Below the pieces are notes generated by a model, which saw nothing but the letters and a program-made list of their open reading frames with translations, did no database searches and was not told the origin of the DNA. DNA of 64,000 nucleotides from Actinomycetota bacterium (GTDB lineage: Bacteria > Actinomycetota > Acidimicrobiia > IMCC26256 > PALSA-610), in the NCBI GenBank assembly GCA_005773635.1, contig SXHN01000031.1:26463-90462 (forward strand), given 5' to 3'. Shown one piece after another: positions 8,151 through 18,091 of the stretch; position 1 is the first letter of the stretch, and the number at the start of each line of letters is the position of its first letter. The translations under genes and the position numbers were made by a program.

Positions 8151-10103
8151 TCAATCGACAATTACCAGGACCGCGCCCGTTTCGACCTGATCTCCTACCG
8201 ACACTCGCACCTCGCTCACGATCCCTCCGTGAGGCGCCTTGATCGCGTGTTCCATCTTCATTGCCTCCAACGCGACGAGTACATCTCCTGCTTTCACGGT
8301 TTCGCCCACGGTCGCGTGCACCGCGATGACGGAACCGGGCAATGGCGAACGCAACGAACCGACTGCGGCTTGCAGCAGCGGCATCGGGTAACGCGACACC
8401 TCGTTCAATACACACGAGCCGAGCGCGCTATCGACGTAGGTGACCAGCCCGTAAGCATGTACCAAATAGCTGCGCCGTATCCCGTCGATCGTCAATGCCA
8501 CTTCGGAGCCGTCGACTACCGGATCAACCACCGCGATATCTATCGAGTCGATCGTCACGATGCATGAGCCATCACGAGCCCACCGATACTCGACTGTGAA
8601 CTCCGCGCCTTCGCAGGTCCAATCGCAGCGTTGAGGCGCACCGCCAACATTGCGAAACCCTGCACCGATCGGGCTTTTGCGCGCACTCGCCGCGGCAAGC
8701 GTCGCGGCTATCGCATTCGGCTTCAGCACTTCACTGCTCATGTCGCATGCGCCGAGCACGGATGGATCGTGGCGATCGTAAAACCCCGTATCGGTCTGGC
8801 CAGCTTCGAAGTCTGCGTGCTCCAGTGTGCGCACCAACAGATCGCGGTTGGTGACGACACCATGGATCTGCGCGCGCCGCAGCGCTCCGACAACCTTACC
8901 GACCGCTTCGTGACGGGTCGGCGCCCATGCGATCACTTTCGCGAGCATGGCGTCGTAGAACGTACTAACGGCAGAACCCGCTTCGTAACCGGAATCGACG
9001 CGCACACCTTCACCGTTGACTTCGAAGCGGTCCAGCGTGCCGCTCATCGGAACGAACCCCGCGGGCACGTCTTCGGCATAAAGCCGGGCCTCGACCGCAT
9101 GGCCGCTGCTCGTTGCTTGCATAGCGGCCTCAGGCAGCGCCGCTCCTTGTGCGACATCTATTTGGAGTTGCACCAAGTCCAGACCAGTGATCAGTTCGGT
9201 GACCGGGTGTTCGACCTGCAATCTGGTATTGACTTCAAGGAAGAAGAATTCTCCACTCGGAGCCATCACAAATTCAACAGTGCCCGCACCTACGTAGTCG
9301 ATCGCCTTCGCAGCCGCAACGGCCGCCGCACCAAGCTCTTCACGTCGCGCGGGAGTCACCGCTGTCGATGGTGCTTCCTCGATGATCTTTTGGTGACGGC
9401 GCTGTATCGAACACTCGCGTTCAAAGAGATGCACAACGTTGCCATGAGTGTCGCCGAATATCTGTACCTCGATGTGGCGCGGCGACTCAACGTAGCGTTC
9501 CAGAAACACCAAGCCGTTTCCAAACGCAGCCGCAGCTTCGCGTTGCGCGCCCGCAACCGCGTCAGCGAGTTCATCTATTTCGCGCACGATGCGCATTCCG
9601 CGCCCGCCTCCACCGAATGCGGCCTTCACCAAGATTGGCAACCCAATTTCTTTGGCTACAGCCACCAGGACAGCATCATTCATGGCCCCGTCGATCGTGT
9701 GGCCTCGCAACACCGGCACTCCGGCATCGGCCATCAGGCTTTTGGCGGCAACCTTGCTGCCCATGGCGTCGATCGCTTCGGGCGACGGCCCCACGAATAC
9801 CACTCCCGCGGCCGCGCACGATCGAGCGAACTCAGCGTTTTCACTCAAGAAGCCGTAACCCGGATGAATGGCGTCGACACCGAGCCGCTTGGCACCTTCG
9901 AGAATCAAGTCGCCGCGAAGATACGTATCCGCGGCAGCGTTGCCAGGTAGGCGGATGGCCTCGTCGGCGTCGCCCAAATGCGGCGCGCCCGCATCAGCGT
10001 CTGAATAGATCGCCACGGTGGCGATGTTCATCGCTCGAGCTGAACGTATGACCCGGCGAGCAATCTCTGCGCGGTTGGCCACTAACAGTTTGCGAATGAT
10101 CAT
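8151..10103 (-). CDS. acyl-CoA carboxylase alpha subunit (biotin carboxylase + biotin carboxyl carrier)
   Basis: KLLVANRAEIARRVIRSARAM...HPGYGFLSENAEFA...FLEVNTRLQVEHPVTE...LEAMKMEH biotinylation motif. Confidence 0.95.
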   Translation of the reverse strand: MIIRKLLVANRAEIARRVIRSARAMNIATVAIYSDADAGAPHLGDADEAIRLPGNAAADTYLRGDLILEGAKRLGVDAIHPGYGFLSENAEFARSCAAAGVVFVGPSPEAIDAMGSKVAAKSLMADAGVPVLRGHTIDGAMNDAVLVAVAKEIGLPILVKAAFGGGGRGMRIVREIDELADAVAGAQREAAAAFGNGLVFLERYVESPRHIEVQIFGDTHGNVVHLFERECSIQRRHQKIIEEAPSTAVTPARREELGAAAVAAAKAIDYVGAGTVEFVMAPSGEFFFLEVNTRLQVEHPVTELITGLDLVQLQIDVAQGAALPEAAMQATSSGHAVEARLYAEDVPAGFVPMSGTLDRFEVNGEGVRVDSGYEAGSAVSTFYDAMLAKVIAWAPTRHEAVGKVVGALRRAQIHGVVTNRDLLVRTLEHADFEAGQTDTGFYDRHDPSVLGACDMSSEVLKPNAIAATLAAASARKSPIGAGFRNVGGAPQRCDWTCEGAEFTVEYRWARDGSCIVTIDSIDIAVVDPVVDGSEVALTIDGIRRSYLVHAYGLVTYVDSALGSCVLNEVSRYPMPLLQAAVGSLRSPLPGSVIAVHATVGETVKAGDVLVALEAMKMEHAIKAPHGGIVSEVRVSVGDQVETGAVLVIVD

Positions 10104-10114
10104 GGTCGTTGCCC

Positions 10115-11722
10115 CTACATCCGAAATACGCCGTAGCCGCGTTGGCCTACAACTTCGTTGGAATGGATCGCGCTCAACGCCAGCCCCAGCACGGTGCGAG
10201 TATCGCGAGGGTCAATGATGCCATCGTCATACACCTTTCCGCTGTTGAAAAAGGCGTGCGACTCACGTTCGATTTGATCTTCGATGGCTTGACGTTGGAT
10301 CGCATCAGCCGCTTCATCGAAGGGCTTGCCTTGCGACTCAGCGGATTGTCTGGCAACGATCGACATCACTCCCGCAAGTTGTTGGGGGCCCATCACCGCC
10401 ATCTTGGAGTTTGGCCACGCAAACAGAAATCGTGGACCATACGCACGCCCGCACATACCGTAATTTCCTGCTCCGTATGACGCGCCCATGATGACGGTGA
10501 GGTGTGGCACTTTCGAATTCGTGACCGCATTGATCATTTTCGCACCGTCTTTAATGATGCCTGCTTGCTCATAATCTTTCCCGACCATGTAGCCGGTGCA
10601 GTTCTGCAAAAACAACAGCGGTACGTCGGTCTGATTTGCCAACATGATGAATTCCGTTGCTTTCTTGGCTTCCTCCATGAACAGCACCCCCTGGGCATTC
10701 GCGAGAATTCCAATAGGAAATCCATGCAGTGTTGCCCAGCCAGTGAGCAAACTTGTGCCGTAGGTAGGTTTGTATTCGTCGAACTGTGATCCGTCCACAA
10801 GCCGGGCGATCACTTCGCGCGCATCAAAGGGAATTCGCAGGTCAACGCCTACGATTCCGAGAAGATCGTCTTCGTCGTAGACGGGTGCACGCACGGTGCG
10901 CGTCGCTCCCGGACCACGCTTGTGCCAATTGAACGCGGCGACAATTTCTCTTCCGATTCGGAGGCAGTCGAGTTCGTCGCGGGCGAAATAGTCGGAAAGG
11001 CCGGTCACGCGCGAATGCATTTCCGCACCACCAAGCGATTCGTCGTCGCTTACTTCACCGGTCGCCATTTTCACGAGCGGCGGGCCCCCGAGAAACACCT
11101 TGGCCCGTTGATCAACCAGTACTGCATGGTCGCACATTCCGGGTACGTAGGCACCTCCGGCCGTCGAGTTGCCAAAGACCAACGCGATCGTTGGGATACC
11201 GAGCGCGGAAAGTTGTGTTAGGTCGTGAAAGATCTGGCCCGCGGGTACGAAGAGATCCGCTTGCGTCGGTAAATCGGCGCCGCCAGATTCGACCAAATTT
11301 ATGAGGGGCAACCGGTTAATACGAGCAATCTCGAGTGCCCGCAAGTTCTTCTTCAACGTGAACGGGTTCATCGTGCCGCCTCGAACGGTGGGATCGTGCG
11401 CGATAATCACGCATTCGGTGCCTTCCACAATCCCGATTCCCGTCACGATGCTCGCGCCCACATGAAACTGGGTGCCCCACGCAGCTAACGCCGAAAACTC
11501 AAGAAACGGAGCGTCGCGGTCGACGAGCAATTCGATGCGTTCGCGTGCTGTGAGTTTGCCTCGTGCCCGATGCCGAGCGACGTAAGCCTCGCCACCCCCG
11601 CCGACTGCTTTCGCGACCTCAGCTTCGTGTTGCGCCAATAGCGTCAACATGGCCTCACGATTCGCAGCAAATTGCGGTGATCCACGATCTACGAACGATT
11701 CCAAAATCGCCATACTTCGCAC
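10115..11722 (-). CDS. acyl-CoA carboxylase beta (carboxyltransferase) subunit, methylcrotonyl/geranyl-CoA type
   Basis: RARGKLTARERIELLVDRDAPFLE...LVESGGADLPTQADLF...FLQNCTGYMVGKDYEQAGIIKDGAKMINAV...GASYGAGNYGMCGRAY. Confidence 0.92.
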   Translation of the reverse strand: MRSMAILESFVDRGSPQFAANREAMLTLLAQHEAEVAKAVGGGGEAYVARHRARGKLTARERIELLVDRDAPFLEFSALAAWGTQFHVGASIVTGIGIVEGTECVIIAHDPTVRGGTMNPFTLKKNLRALEIARINRLPLINLVESGGADLPTQADLFVPAGQIFHDLTQLSALGIPTIALVFGNSTAGGAYVPGMCDHAVLVDQRAKVFLGGPPLVKMATGEVSDDESLGGAEMHSRVTGLSDYFARDELDCLRIGREIVAAFNWHKRGPGATRTVRAPVYDEDDLLGIVGVDLRIPFDAREVIARLVDGSQFDEYKPTYGTSLLTGWATLHGFPIGILANAQGVLFMEEAKKATEFIMLANQTDVPLLFLQNCTGYMVGKDYEQAGIIKDGAKMINAVTNSKVPHLTVIMGASYGAGNYGMCGRAYGPRFLFAWPNSKMAVMGPQQLAGVMSIVARQSAESQGKPFDEAADAIQRQAIEDQIERESHAFFNSGKVYDDGIIDPRDTRTVLGLALSAIHSNEVVGQRGYGVFRM

Positions 11723-11760
11723 CTACTCCTCAAGCGCCAATCGCACAAACGGCATTGGAC

Positions 11761-11778
11761 TGGACGCGATCGCATCCA
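11761..11778. promoter_or_regulatory. candidate TetR-type operator TGGACGCGATCGCATCCA
   Basis: 18-bp palindrome with 8 of 9 complementary pairs in the divergent promoter region 11723-11832. Confidence 0.3.
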
Positions 11779-11832
11779 CGCCGTATGTTATTCACCAATC
11801 ACATCGAGCGTACAAACCTTGCGAGGCTACAT

Positions 11833-12993
11833 ATGGATTTCACCGAGAGCGACGAACACGTGCTGTTACGGGAGGCTGTCCGCTCGGTCGGAGCAAAATT
11901 TGGTCACGAGTACTACGCCAAATGCACAGAGGACGATGTGCGGCCCGAAACTTTGTGGCAGGCCGTTGCCGATCATGGATTCCTCGGGGTACATCTCCCA
12001 GAGCAATACGGAGGTGGCGGTGCTGGCATCTACGAGCTGGCGATCGTCTGTGAGGAACTCGCCGCCGTCGGGGCTCCCCTGCTACTGATCTTGGTGTCGG
12101 CGGCGATATCCGCCGAGGTGATCGCCAAATTCGGCGATGAGGATCAGAAACAGCAGTGGCTACCGGGGCTCGCCACGGGCACCAAAATGGTGTTCGCGAT
12201 CACCGAGCCCGACGCCGGGTCGAACAGCCACCGCATAGCCACTACCGCGACCCGGGACGGCGATGTGTACCGGCTCAACGGCTCGAAGACCTACATCTCG
12301 GGTGTCGACGAAGCACCGCAGGTGCTGGTGGTATGTCGCACCGGATTCGATGAAGATACGGAGCGAGCAAGGCTTTCGTTGTTCGTCGTCGACACTGATG
12401 CGCCTGGTTTGCACCGCACGCTGATTCCTATGGAGATCCGGGCACCCGAAAAGCAGTTTCAGCTATTTTTCGACAACGTGGAAGTGCCCGCCAATCGTCT
12501 GATCGGCGCCGAGGGCGAAGGGTTGCGTCAGGTATTCGAAGGCCTGAATCCTGAACGCATCATGAGCGCAACAATCTGCACTGGCGTCGGGCGCTATGCG
12601 CTCGCATTGGCTGCGCAATACGCGAACGACCGAGCGGTATGGGGCACTCCGATCGGTCGCCATCAAGGCGTGGCGCATCCGCTTGCGATGGCGAAAATCG
12701 AGCTCGAACTCGCCCGTCTCATGACGCAAAAAGCCGCGTGGTCGCACGATCGCGCGACCGATCGCGTAGCTGCAGGAGAAGCCGCCAATATGGCGAAGTA
12801 TGCATCGGCCGAAGCCGGGTTGCATTGTCTTGATCAAGCGATTCAAACTCACGGTGGCAACGGGCTCGCGTCAGAATACGGCCTCGCCGATTTGTGGGGC
12901 ATCGTCCGGCTGCTGAAGATCGCGCCAGTGAGCCGCGAGATGGTGCTCAACTTCGTTTCGACTGCTTCGCTCGGCCTGCCCAAGTCGTATTGA
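11833..12993 (+). CDS. acyl-CoA dehydrogenase
   Basis: MDFTESDEHVLLREAVRSVG...FAITEPDAGSNSHRIATTATRDGDVYRLNGSKTYIS...IQTHGGNGLASEYGLADLWGIVRLLKIAPVSREM. Confidence 0.92.
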   Translation: MDFTESDEHVLLREAVRSVGAKFGHEYYAKCTEDDVRPETLWQAVADHGFLGVHLPEQYGGGGAGIYELAIVCEELAAVGAPLLLILVSAAISAEVIAKFGDEDQKQQWLPGLATGTKMVFAITEPDAGSNSHRIATTATRDGDVYRLNGSKTYISGVDEAPQVLVVCRTGFDEDTERARLSLFVVDTDAPGLHRTLIPMEIRAPEKQFQLFFDNVEVPANRLIGAEGEGLRQVFEGLNPERIMSATICTGVGRYALALAAQYANDRAVWGTPIGRHQGVAHPLAMAKIELELARLMTQKAAWSHDRATDRVAAGEAANMAKYASAEAGLHCLDQAIQTHGGNGLASEYGLADLWGIVRLLKIAPVSREMVLNFVSTASLGLPKSY

Positions 12994-13015
12994 ACATCAG
13001 GCGCTAGGTAGAGCG

Positions 13016-13597
13016 ATGACGACTGCAGCCACAGCTCGAGGTCAAAGAACCCGTGATTCGTTGCTCGCGGCTACCGTCGACCTTGTAGCGCTCCGAGGAT
13101 TTCATGCGGTTGGGATCGCCGATATCGGCGCGGCTGCGGGCGTCAGCGGAGCGGCGATCTACCGTCATTTTACCAACAAGGACGCACTGTTGGTCGCGGT
13201 GTTCGAAAGCGTCGTAGGCGACTTACTCGAAGGCGCGCGAGCCGCTGTCGATCAGCGCGCGGCTCCGAGTGAAGTCCTGCGAGCCCTTATCGATGCACAC
13301 ATTGAGTTTGCGCTTGCAAATCGCACCGTCATCAAGGTGTACGACCAAGAAGCACACAACCTTCCTGCGGCCGACCGCACACGAGTGCGGCGACAACAAC
13401 GAAGCTACGCAAACCTCTGGTTTCAAATTGTGGAGCTGGTACACCCAGATTGGTCCGATTCCGACACCGCCGCCGCGGTGCACGGCGTCTTCGGACTGAT
13501 CAACTCCGTCGCCGATTATCGCATCCGAGGCACCACCTTCGAACACGCGGCGCGCCTTCGAGCCATGGCCGAAAGCGCGCTCGCACTGTCGAGATGA
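13016..13597 (+). CDS. TetR family transcriptional regulator
   Basis: TRDSLLAATVDLVALRGFHAVGIADIGAAAGVSGAAIYRHFTNKDALLVAVFE. Confidence 0.92.
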   Translation: MTTAATARGQRTRDSLLAATVDLVALRGFHAVGIADIGAAAGVSGAAIYRHFTNKDALLVAVFESVVGDLLEGARAAVDQRAAPSEVLRALIDAHIEFALANRTVIKVYDQEAHNLPAADRTRVRRQQRSYANLWFQIVELVHPDWSDSDTAAAVHGVFGLINSVADYRIRGTTFEHAARLRAMAESALALSR

Positions 13598-13608
13598 TGA
13601 TCAATATT

Positions 13609-13632
13609 CGATTCAATCGTCGGATTGAATCG
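13609..13632. terminator. hairpin CGATTCAATC-GTCG-GATTGAATCG between convergent genes (terminator-like)
   Basis: Perfect 10-bp stem, 4-nt loop at the 3' end of the protease gene, 12 nt beyond tetR stop; no clear T-tract. Confidence 0.4.
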
Positions 13633-15106
13633 TCGCAGTCCCGGTGCTTCGCACGGTCACGACCCCAGCTCCGCTGGCTCCACTCAACTGCACAGTAAAG
13701 ACCTCATCACCCTCAGGAATCCACTCCCGCCGGATACTGATCGTTACCACTTTGCTCGTTTGTGTGGCAGTAAACGTCAGCGCGCCCGATTTCGACGTGA
13801 AATCATTCGCGCCGGCAGAACCGATGTTCGTGGCGTAGTTCACGGTCACCGTTGCGCCGGGCGCATGGTCGAGCGATACCAAGAACTGCGCCTTGACCAC
13901 AGCACCGTTATCGCCTTCGGGAACCGCAACGTCGCCAATACCGAGCTGCAACGCAGCCGAACCGTCGTCGTCGATAATCGTTGCCGTCCCAACTCCGTCC
14001 GCAACGACTGCTGTCGCTGACGGTGCACCAAGGTTGACGGTAAAGCTCTCCGTAGCTTCTAGGGCTGCGTCGCCCTTGACCGATATTGAAATCGTCTTAC
14101 TGATTGCGTTCGGTAGGAACGTGAGGACACCCGACTTTGCAGTGAAATCTGTACCCGACGTTGCGCTCCCTGCGCTCGTCGAATACGGAACAGTTACGGT
14201 CGACGCAGATTTGGCGTTGAGCACGACCGCGAACTTCATTGCTCGCGTGCCCGAATCTCCTTCGAGTACGGTCGCGTTTCCAATTGACAGTTCTGGTAGC
14301 TCTGCGTTAATCACTTGATAGACCCAGTCGGCGTAGGACGACATCCGAGCCCAGATACCAGGGAACGCGGCAAGTGCGCAGCTGTTACCCCAGCTGGTGT
14401 CGCCAACCAACACCGGCGTTGGCGTGTAGGCCACGATTGGTCCACCCGAATCCCCATCACACGCGTCTTTGCCTCCAGCCGCGACTCCTGCGCACAGCAT
14501 GTGGTCGGAGACATACGAGCTCCCGTAGGATCCGCACGCTCCTGTCGGACCGGAACGATCCACCAACTGCACGCCATGCAGATCATCGGGATACTGCGAC
14601 CCCGAGGCCGACATGTTGCCCCAACCGTACGTTGAAAGGCTTTGGTTCAAGACAGGGAAGCTTGGGTCCGTATTCCATGGAATCGTGGTAGCACCCGTCG
14701 CTGGCACCGTGAGGTGCAACAACGCAATATCGCTTGTGGTTGGCCCCGCCAAGTACTGCGGGTTCATGACAACTTGATCGATGGCTTTGCGATCGCCAGC
14801 GGTGTAGGTCGAGAGTTTCGTCTTACCCCACGCAACGTTGATGCTTGCGGCCGTACGCCCAGACACGCAGTGTGCTGCAGTGAGAACCCACTCGACGTGC
14901 ACCAATGAGCCGCCACAAAATTGGGCCGCGTACGGGTCGCTAGTCGCCGAGTTCATCAGCGCAACCGTCCACGGAACGGTGGATGCGTCGGTGATCCCAC
15001 CGCCAATGATCCGAGGCGCCATAAAGGCGGTCGCTTCTCGAGATCCGACCCCGGTCAACATCGCGGCCGTGACCGCGCTTGCTATGACTAACCGCCCAAA
15101 TTTCAT
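13613..15106 (-). CDS. secreted trypsin-like serine protease with two Calx-beta repeats
   Basis: Signal peptide MKFGRLVIASAVTAAMLTGVG; IIGGGITDASTVPWTVAL, LTAAHC, DSGGPIV; Calx-beta-like repeats ending GTATIIDDDG and GTATIQSDD. Confidence 0.88.
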   Translation of the reverse strand: MKFGRLVIASAVTAAMLTGVGSREATAFMAPRIIGGGITDASTVPWTVALMNSATSDPYAAQFCGGSLVHVEWVLTAAHCVSGRTAASINVAWGKTKLSTYTAGDRKAIDQVVMNPQYLAGPTTSDIALLHLTVPATGATTIPWNTDPSFPVLNQSLSTYGWGNMSASGSQYPDDLHGVQLVDRSGPTGACGSYGSSYVSDHMLCAGVAAGGKDACDGDSGGPIVAYTPTPVLVGDTSWGNSCALAAFPGIWARMSSYADWVYQVINAELPELSIGNATVLEGDSGTRAMKFAVVLNAKSASTVTVPYSTSAGSATSGTDFTAKSGVLTFLPNAISKTISISVKGDAALEATESFTVNLGAPSATAVVADGVGTATIIDDDGSAALQLGIGDVAVPEGDNGAVVKAQFLVSLDHAPGATVTVNYATNIGSAGANDFTSKSGALTFTATQTSKVVTISIRREWIPEGDEVFTVQLSGASGAGVVTVRSTGTATIQSDD

Positions 15107-15215
15107 TGCTTCGCCGTTTCGTTCAGTGAATTTTCTCGGAACGTAGGCACGGTAACAGAGCAGCATTCGATATTCCAGAGGTTCCGACCCATATTCCCGG
15201 CTGTGGGGCGCACAC

Positions 15216-15965
15216 CTAGCTGGCGGTGACACCGCCGTCGCTCGACACGATGGCACCAGTCATGTTGCGAGCGTCGTCGGAAGCGAGGTACGCGAACAGT
15301 CCGGCAATCTCTTGCGGGGTCGCTGCACCTCGGAACCCTACGTAGGGCTTCACGAGCTCGAAGTCGACGTCGTCGGGGAAACTGAGGCCTTTGACCAGAT
15401 TGGTGCTCACGCCAGCCGGAGCAATCGCGTTCACGCGCAGCGGGCTCTTGATGTACTCCATGGCAAGACTGCGAGTGAGTTGCACAACCGCACCTTTGCT
15501 CATTGAATACGCAACGTTGTAGGCCATTCCCATGAGACCCGCATTCGAAGCGATATTCACGATGTTGCCGTTACGCGCGAGCAAATGCGGGATCGCCGCT
15601 TGCGCCATCCACACCGGACCATTGACGTTCACGGCCATTAGCCGCTCATACTGTTGGGGTGTCATCTCGGTGAAATGCGCCATGAATACGATTCCAGCAA
15701 CGTTGCCAAGAACGTCAAGCGCACCAAGGCGATCAACGCATTCGGCCACCGCAGCGAAACACGCGTCACGATCAGTCACATCAGTGACGCCACCGGTAAT
15801 CGCACCTTCGCCAAGCTCGATCGTTTCGTTCATCGCCGCTTCATTGGCATCGAGCCCGTATACCTGGGCTCCTTCTTGCGCGAGGCGTAGCGAAGTCGCA
15901 CGACCAATCCCTGATCCGGCACCGGTGATCAGCGCAACTTTGCCTTCAAATCGTCGTTGGTTCAT
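15216..15965 (-). CDS. SDR family oxidoreductase
   Basis: KVALITGAGSGIGRATSLRLA...NVAGI...IVNIASNAG...YSMSKGAVVQLTRSLAMEY. Confidence 0.93.
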   Translation of the reverse strand: MNQRRFEGKVALITGAGSGIGRATSLRLAQEGAQVYGLDANEAAMNETIELGEGAITGGVTDVTDRDACFAAVAECVDRLGALDVLGNVAGIVFMAHFTEMTPQQYERLMAVNVNGPVWMAQAAIPHLLARNGNIVNIASNAGLMGMAYNVAYSMSKGAVVQLTRSLAMEYIKSPLRVNAIAPAGVSTNLVKGLSFPDDVDFELVKPYVGFRGAATPQEIAGLFAYLASDDARNMTGAIVSSDGGVTAS

Positions 15966-16071
15966 AGCTGCGAAACGTAGCCGCAGGCATGATGCATAGA
16001 CCCAATGCAGACCGATAAGTTGCGACGATGCAGACTCCGTACACAACCAACGACGCAGCAACGATGCTTCG

Positions 16072-18084
16072 ATGACCTACGAACATCTGCTGAGCCCTGG
16101 GCGCATCGGCTCGATGGCGTTACGCAATCGCATCCTTATGGCTCCAATGGGCGAGGAACTCGCAGAACTCGACGGCACCGTCGGTGCGCAGCAGCTCGCC
16201 TACATCGAAGCACGAGCCGCGGGTGGTGCGGCGCTGGTAACACTCGGCTCGGTCGCGGTCGGATGGCCGCTCGGCACGGCGAATAAACGCCAAAACGGCA
16301 TCAACGCACCACAATTTGAAACCGGTATTCGCGCCCTTGCCGACGCCGCACATCGCCACGGCGCCAAGCTGTCACTCCAACTTTCGCACATGGGCAAAGT
16401 CGCCCGTAACGACATCATCGCCGGGCGACCAATGTGGGTACCCTCGAAACCCAAACCTTCTGGCTTCGATCCTCTCCTCATGATGATGACGTCTGAAGAA
16501 ATGCATGATTCGACGGCCGAGATGATGGCGCCAACCGCAAAAGCATCATTTCATGAAATGAACCAAGACGACATTGGCGAACTCGTCGAGTGGTTTGCAG
16601 GCTCGGTTGCTAATGCGAAGGCATGGGGTGTCGACGGCATCGAACTCCACGCGGGCCACGGGTACATCCTGGATGAGTTCCTGTCGTCGGCGAGCAACCG
16701 ACGCGACGACGAATACGGAGGCGATCTCAAGGGACGCGCGCGGCTGCTGCTCGATGTCATCGCCGGAATTCGCGCACGAGTGGGCAACGACTATCCCTTA
16801 TGGGCGCGTGTCAATGCCATCGAGTACTTCACCGAGAACGCCAATACCTTCGATGACGCGCTGGCACTAGCGCCGATGCTCGAATTTGCCGGTCTCGATG
16901 CGTTGCATGTTTCTGCATACGCCGATTCAAACGTCGCCATTGGATTCACCGAATCGCATACCACTCACGAGCCCGCGAAACTGGTCGCGTTCGCCACCGC
17001 GATCAAAGCCACGGTATCGATTCCGGTTATAGCCGTTGGGCGAATCGAACCCGACTACGGCAATGAACTCATCGGCGAAGGCGCCGTCGATTTCATCACG
17101 ATGGGCCGCAAGCTCCTCGCCGACCCCGACCTGCCAAACAAGCTGGCCTCGGCACAACCCGAAACGGTACGGCCATGCATGTATCACTACCGATGCATTG
17201 GCAACATCTTTACGCGCCAAGGCGTGCGCTGCGTATCGAATCCTCTGGTTGGGCGCGAAGCGGATCTACGAATGGACCCTGTTGAGGCTCCCCGGCGAAT
17301 CGCGATAATCGGAGGCGGGCCCGCCGGCCTAGAGACCGCGCGTATCTCCGCACTGAGAGGGCACCAGGTGACGTTGTTCGAAGCGAACAACTACCTCGGG
17401 GGGCGACTCGCCTTTGCCGCGGCGACCTACGAACCGAACGCGGACATGTTGCGTTGGCTGGTGCGACAAGCGGAGTTGCTTGGGGTAGACCTTCAATTGC
17501 GCGCAACGGTTTCGACAGGCGCGCTCGCAGCCTTGGGCTACGAAGTCATCGTCGACGCTCGCGGCGGAGTGTGGGGAAAGCCTGATGTGCCCGGCAACGA
17601 TCTCGCACACGTACGCGATCTCGCGACTCTCGAGGGTTGGTTCCTACGTGAAGAGCCGTTGAAAGCCGACACCGTCGTGGTCATTGGAGGTGGGCGCGCC
17701 GGGTGTGGCATCGCGAAGTTGGCCAACGACCGCGGCCATCGCGTCACAGTGCTCGAACCATCGGAAGTATTCGCACCGCAATTCGGCATGCCGGGGCGTT
17801 GGCGCAATGTGCACGAACTTATGGAATCGGGAGTGGCGTTACAACGCGGTGCTGTGCCTACGTCCATCACCAAGAACACGGTGCACTACACCGATGGCCG
17901 CGGTGATCAGTCGATCGCCGCCGACATCGTGATTGCCGTTTCGAAGGTTGAGCCACGTCCTGCACTCGAAGCCGCAATGCCGCAGGGCCGAGTGCCAGAA
18001 CTCCACCGAGTTGGCGATTCCGCCGGTGCGCGTTTTCTCGAAGGAGCACTTCTCGACGCCACCGAGCTGGCAATCAAATTGTAA
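16072..18084 (+). CDS. NADH:flavin oxidoreductase (OYE-FAD/NAD fusion, 2,4-dienoyl-CoA reductase-like)
   Basis: LLSPGRIGSMALRNRILMAPMG...HAGHGYILDEFLSSASNRRDDEYGGDLKGRARLLLDV...IAIIGGGPAGLETARISALRGHQVTLFE. Confidence 0.92.
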   Translation: MTYEHLLSPGRIGSMALRNRILMAPMGEELAELDGTVGAQQLAYIEARAAGGAALVTLGSVAVGWPLGTANKRQNGINAPQFETGIRALADAAHRHGAKLSLQLSHMGKVARNDIIAGRPMWVPSKPKPSGFDPLLMMMTSEEMHDSTAEMMAPTAKASFHEMNQDDIGELVEWFAGSVANAKAWGVDGIELHAGHGYILDEFLSSASNRRDDEYGGDLKGRARLLLDVIAGIRARVGNDYPLWARVNAIEYFTENANTFDDALALAPMLEFAGLDALHVSAYADSNVAIGFTESHTTHEPAKLVAFATAIKATVSIPVIAVGRIEPDYGNELIGEGAVDFITMGRKLLADPDLPNKLASAQPETVRPCMYHYRCIGNIFTRQGVRCVSNPLVGREADLRMDPVEAPRRIAIIGGGPAGLETARISALRGHQVTLFEANNYLGGRLAFAAATYEPNADMLRWLVRQAELLGVDLQLRATVSTGALAALGYEVIVDARGGVWGKPDVPGNDLAHVRDLATLEGWFLREEPLKADTVVVIGGGRAGCGIAKLANDRGHRVTVLEPSEVFAPQFGMPGRWRNVHELMESGVALQRGAVPTSITKNTVHYTDGRGDQSIAADIVIAVSKVEPRPALEAAMPQGRVPELHRVGDSAGARFLEGALLDATELAIKL

Positions 18085-18091
18085 TGAGTGC

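Noticed and set aside
8631-9950. 439-aa plus-strand ORF
   Set aside because: Fully antisense to the acyl-CoA carboxylase alpha gene, low-complexity Arg/His-rich translation with no family features; high-GC shadow ORF.
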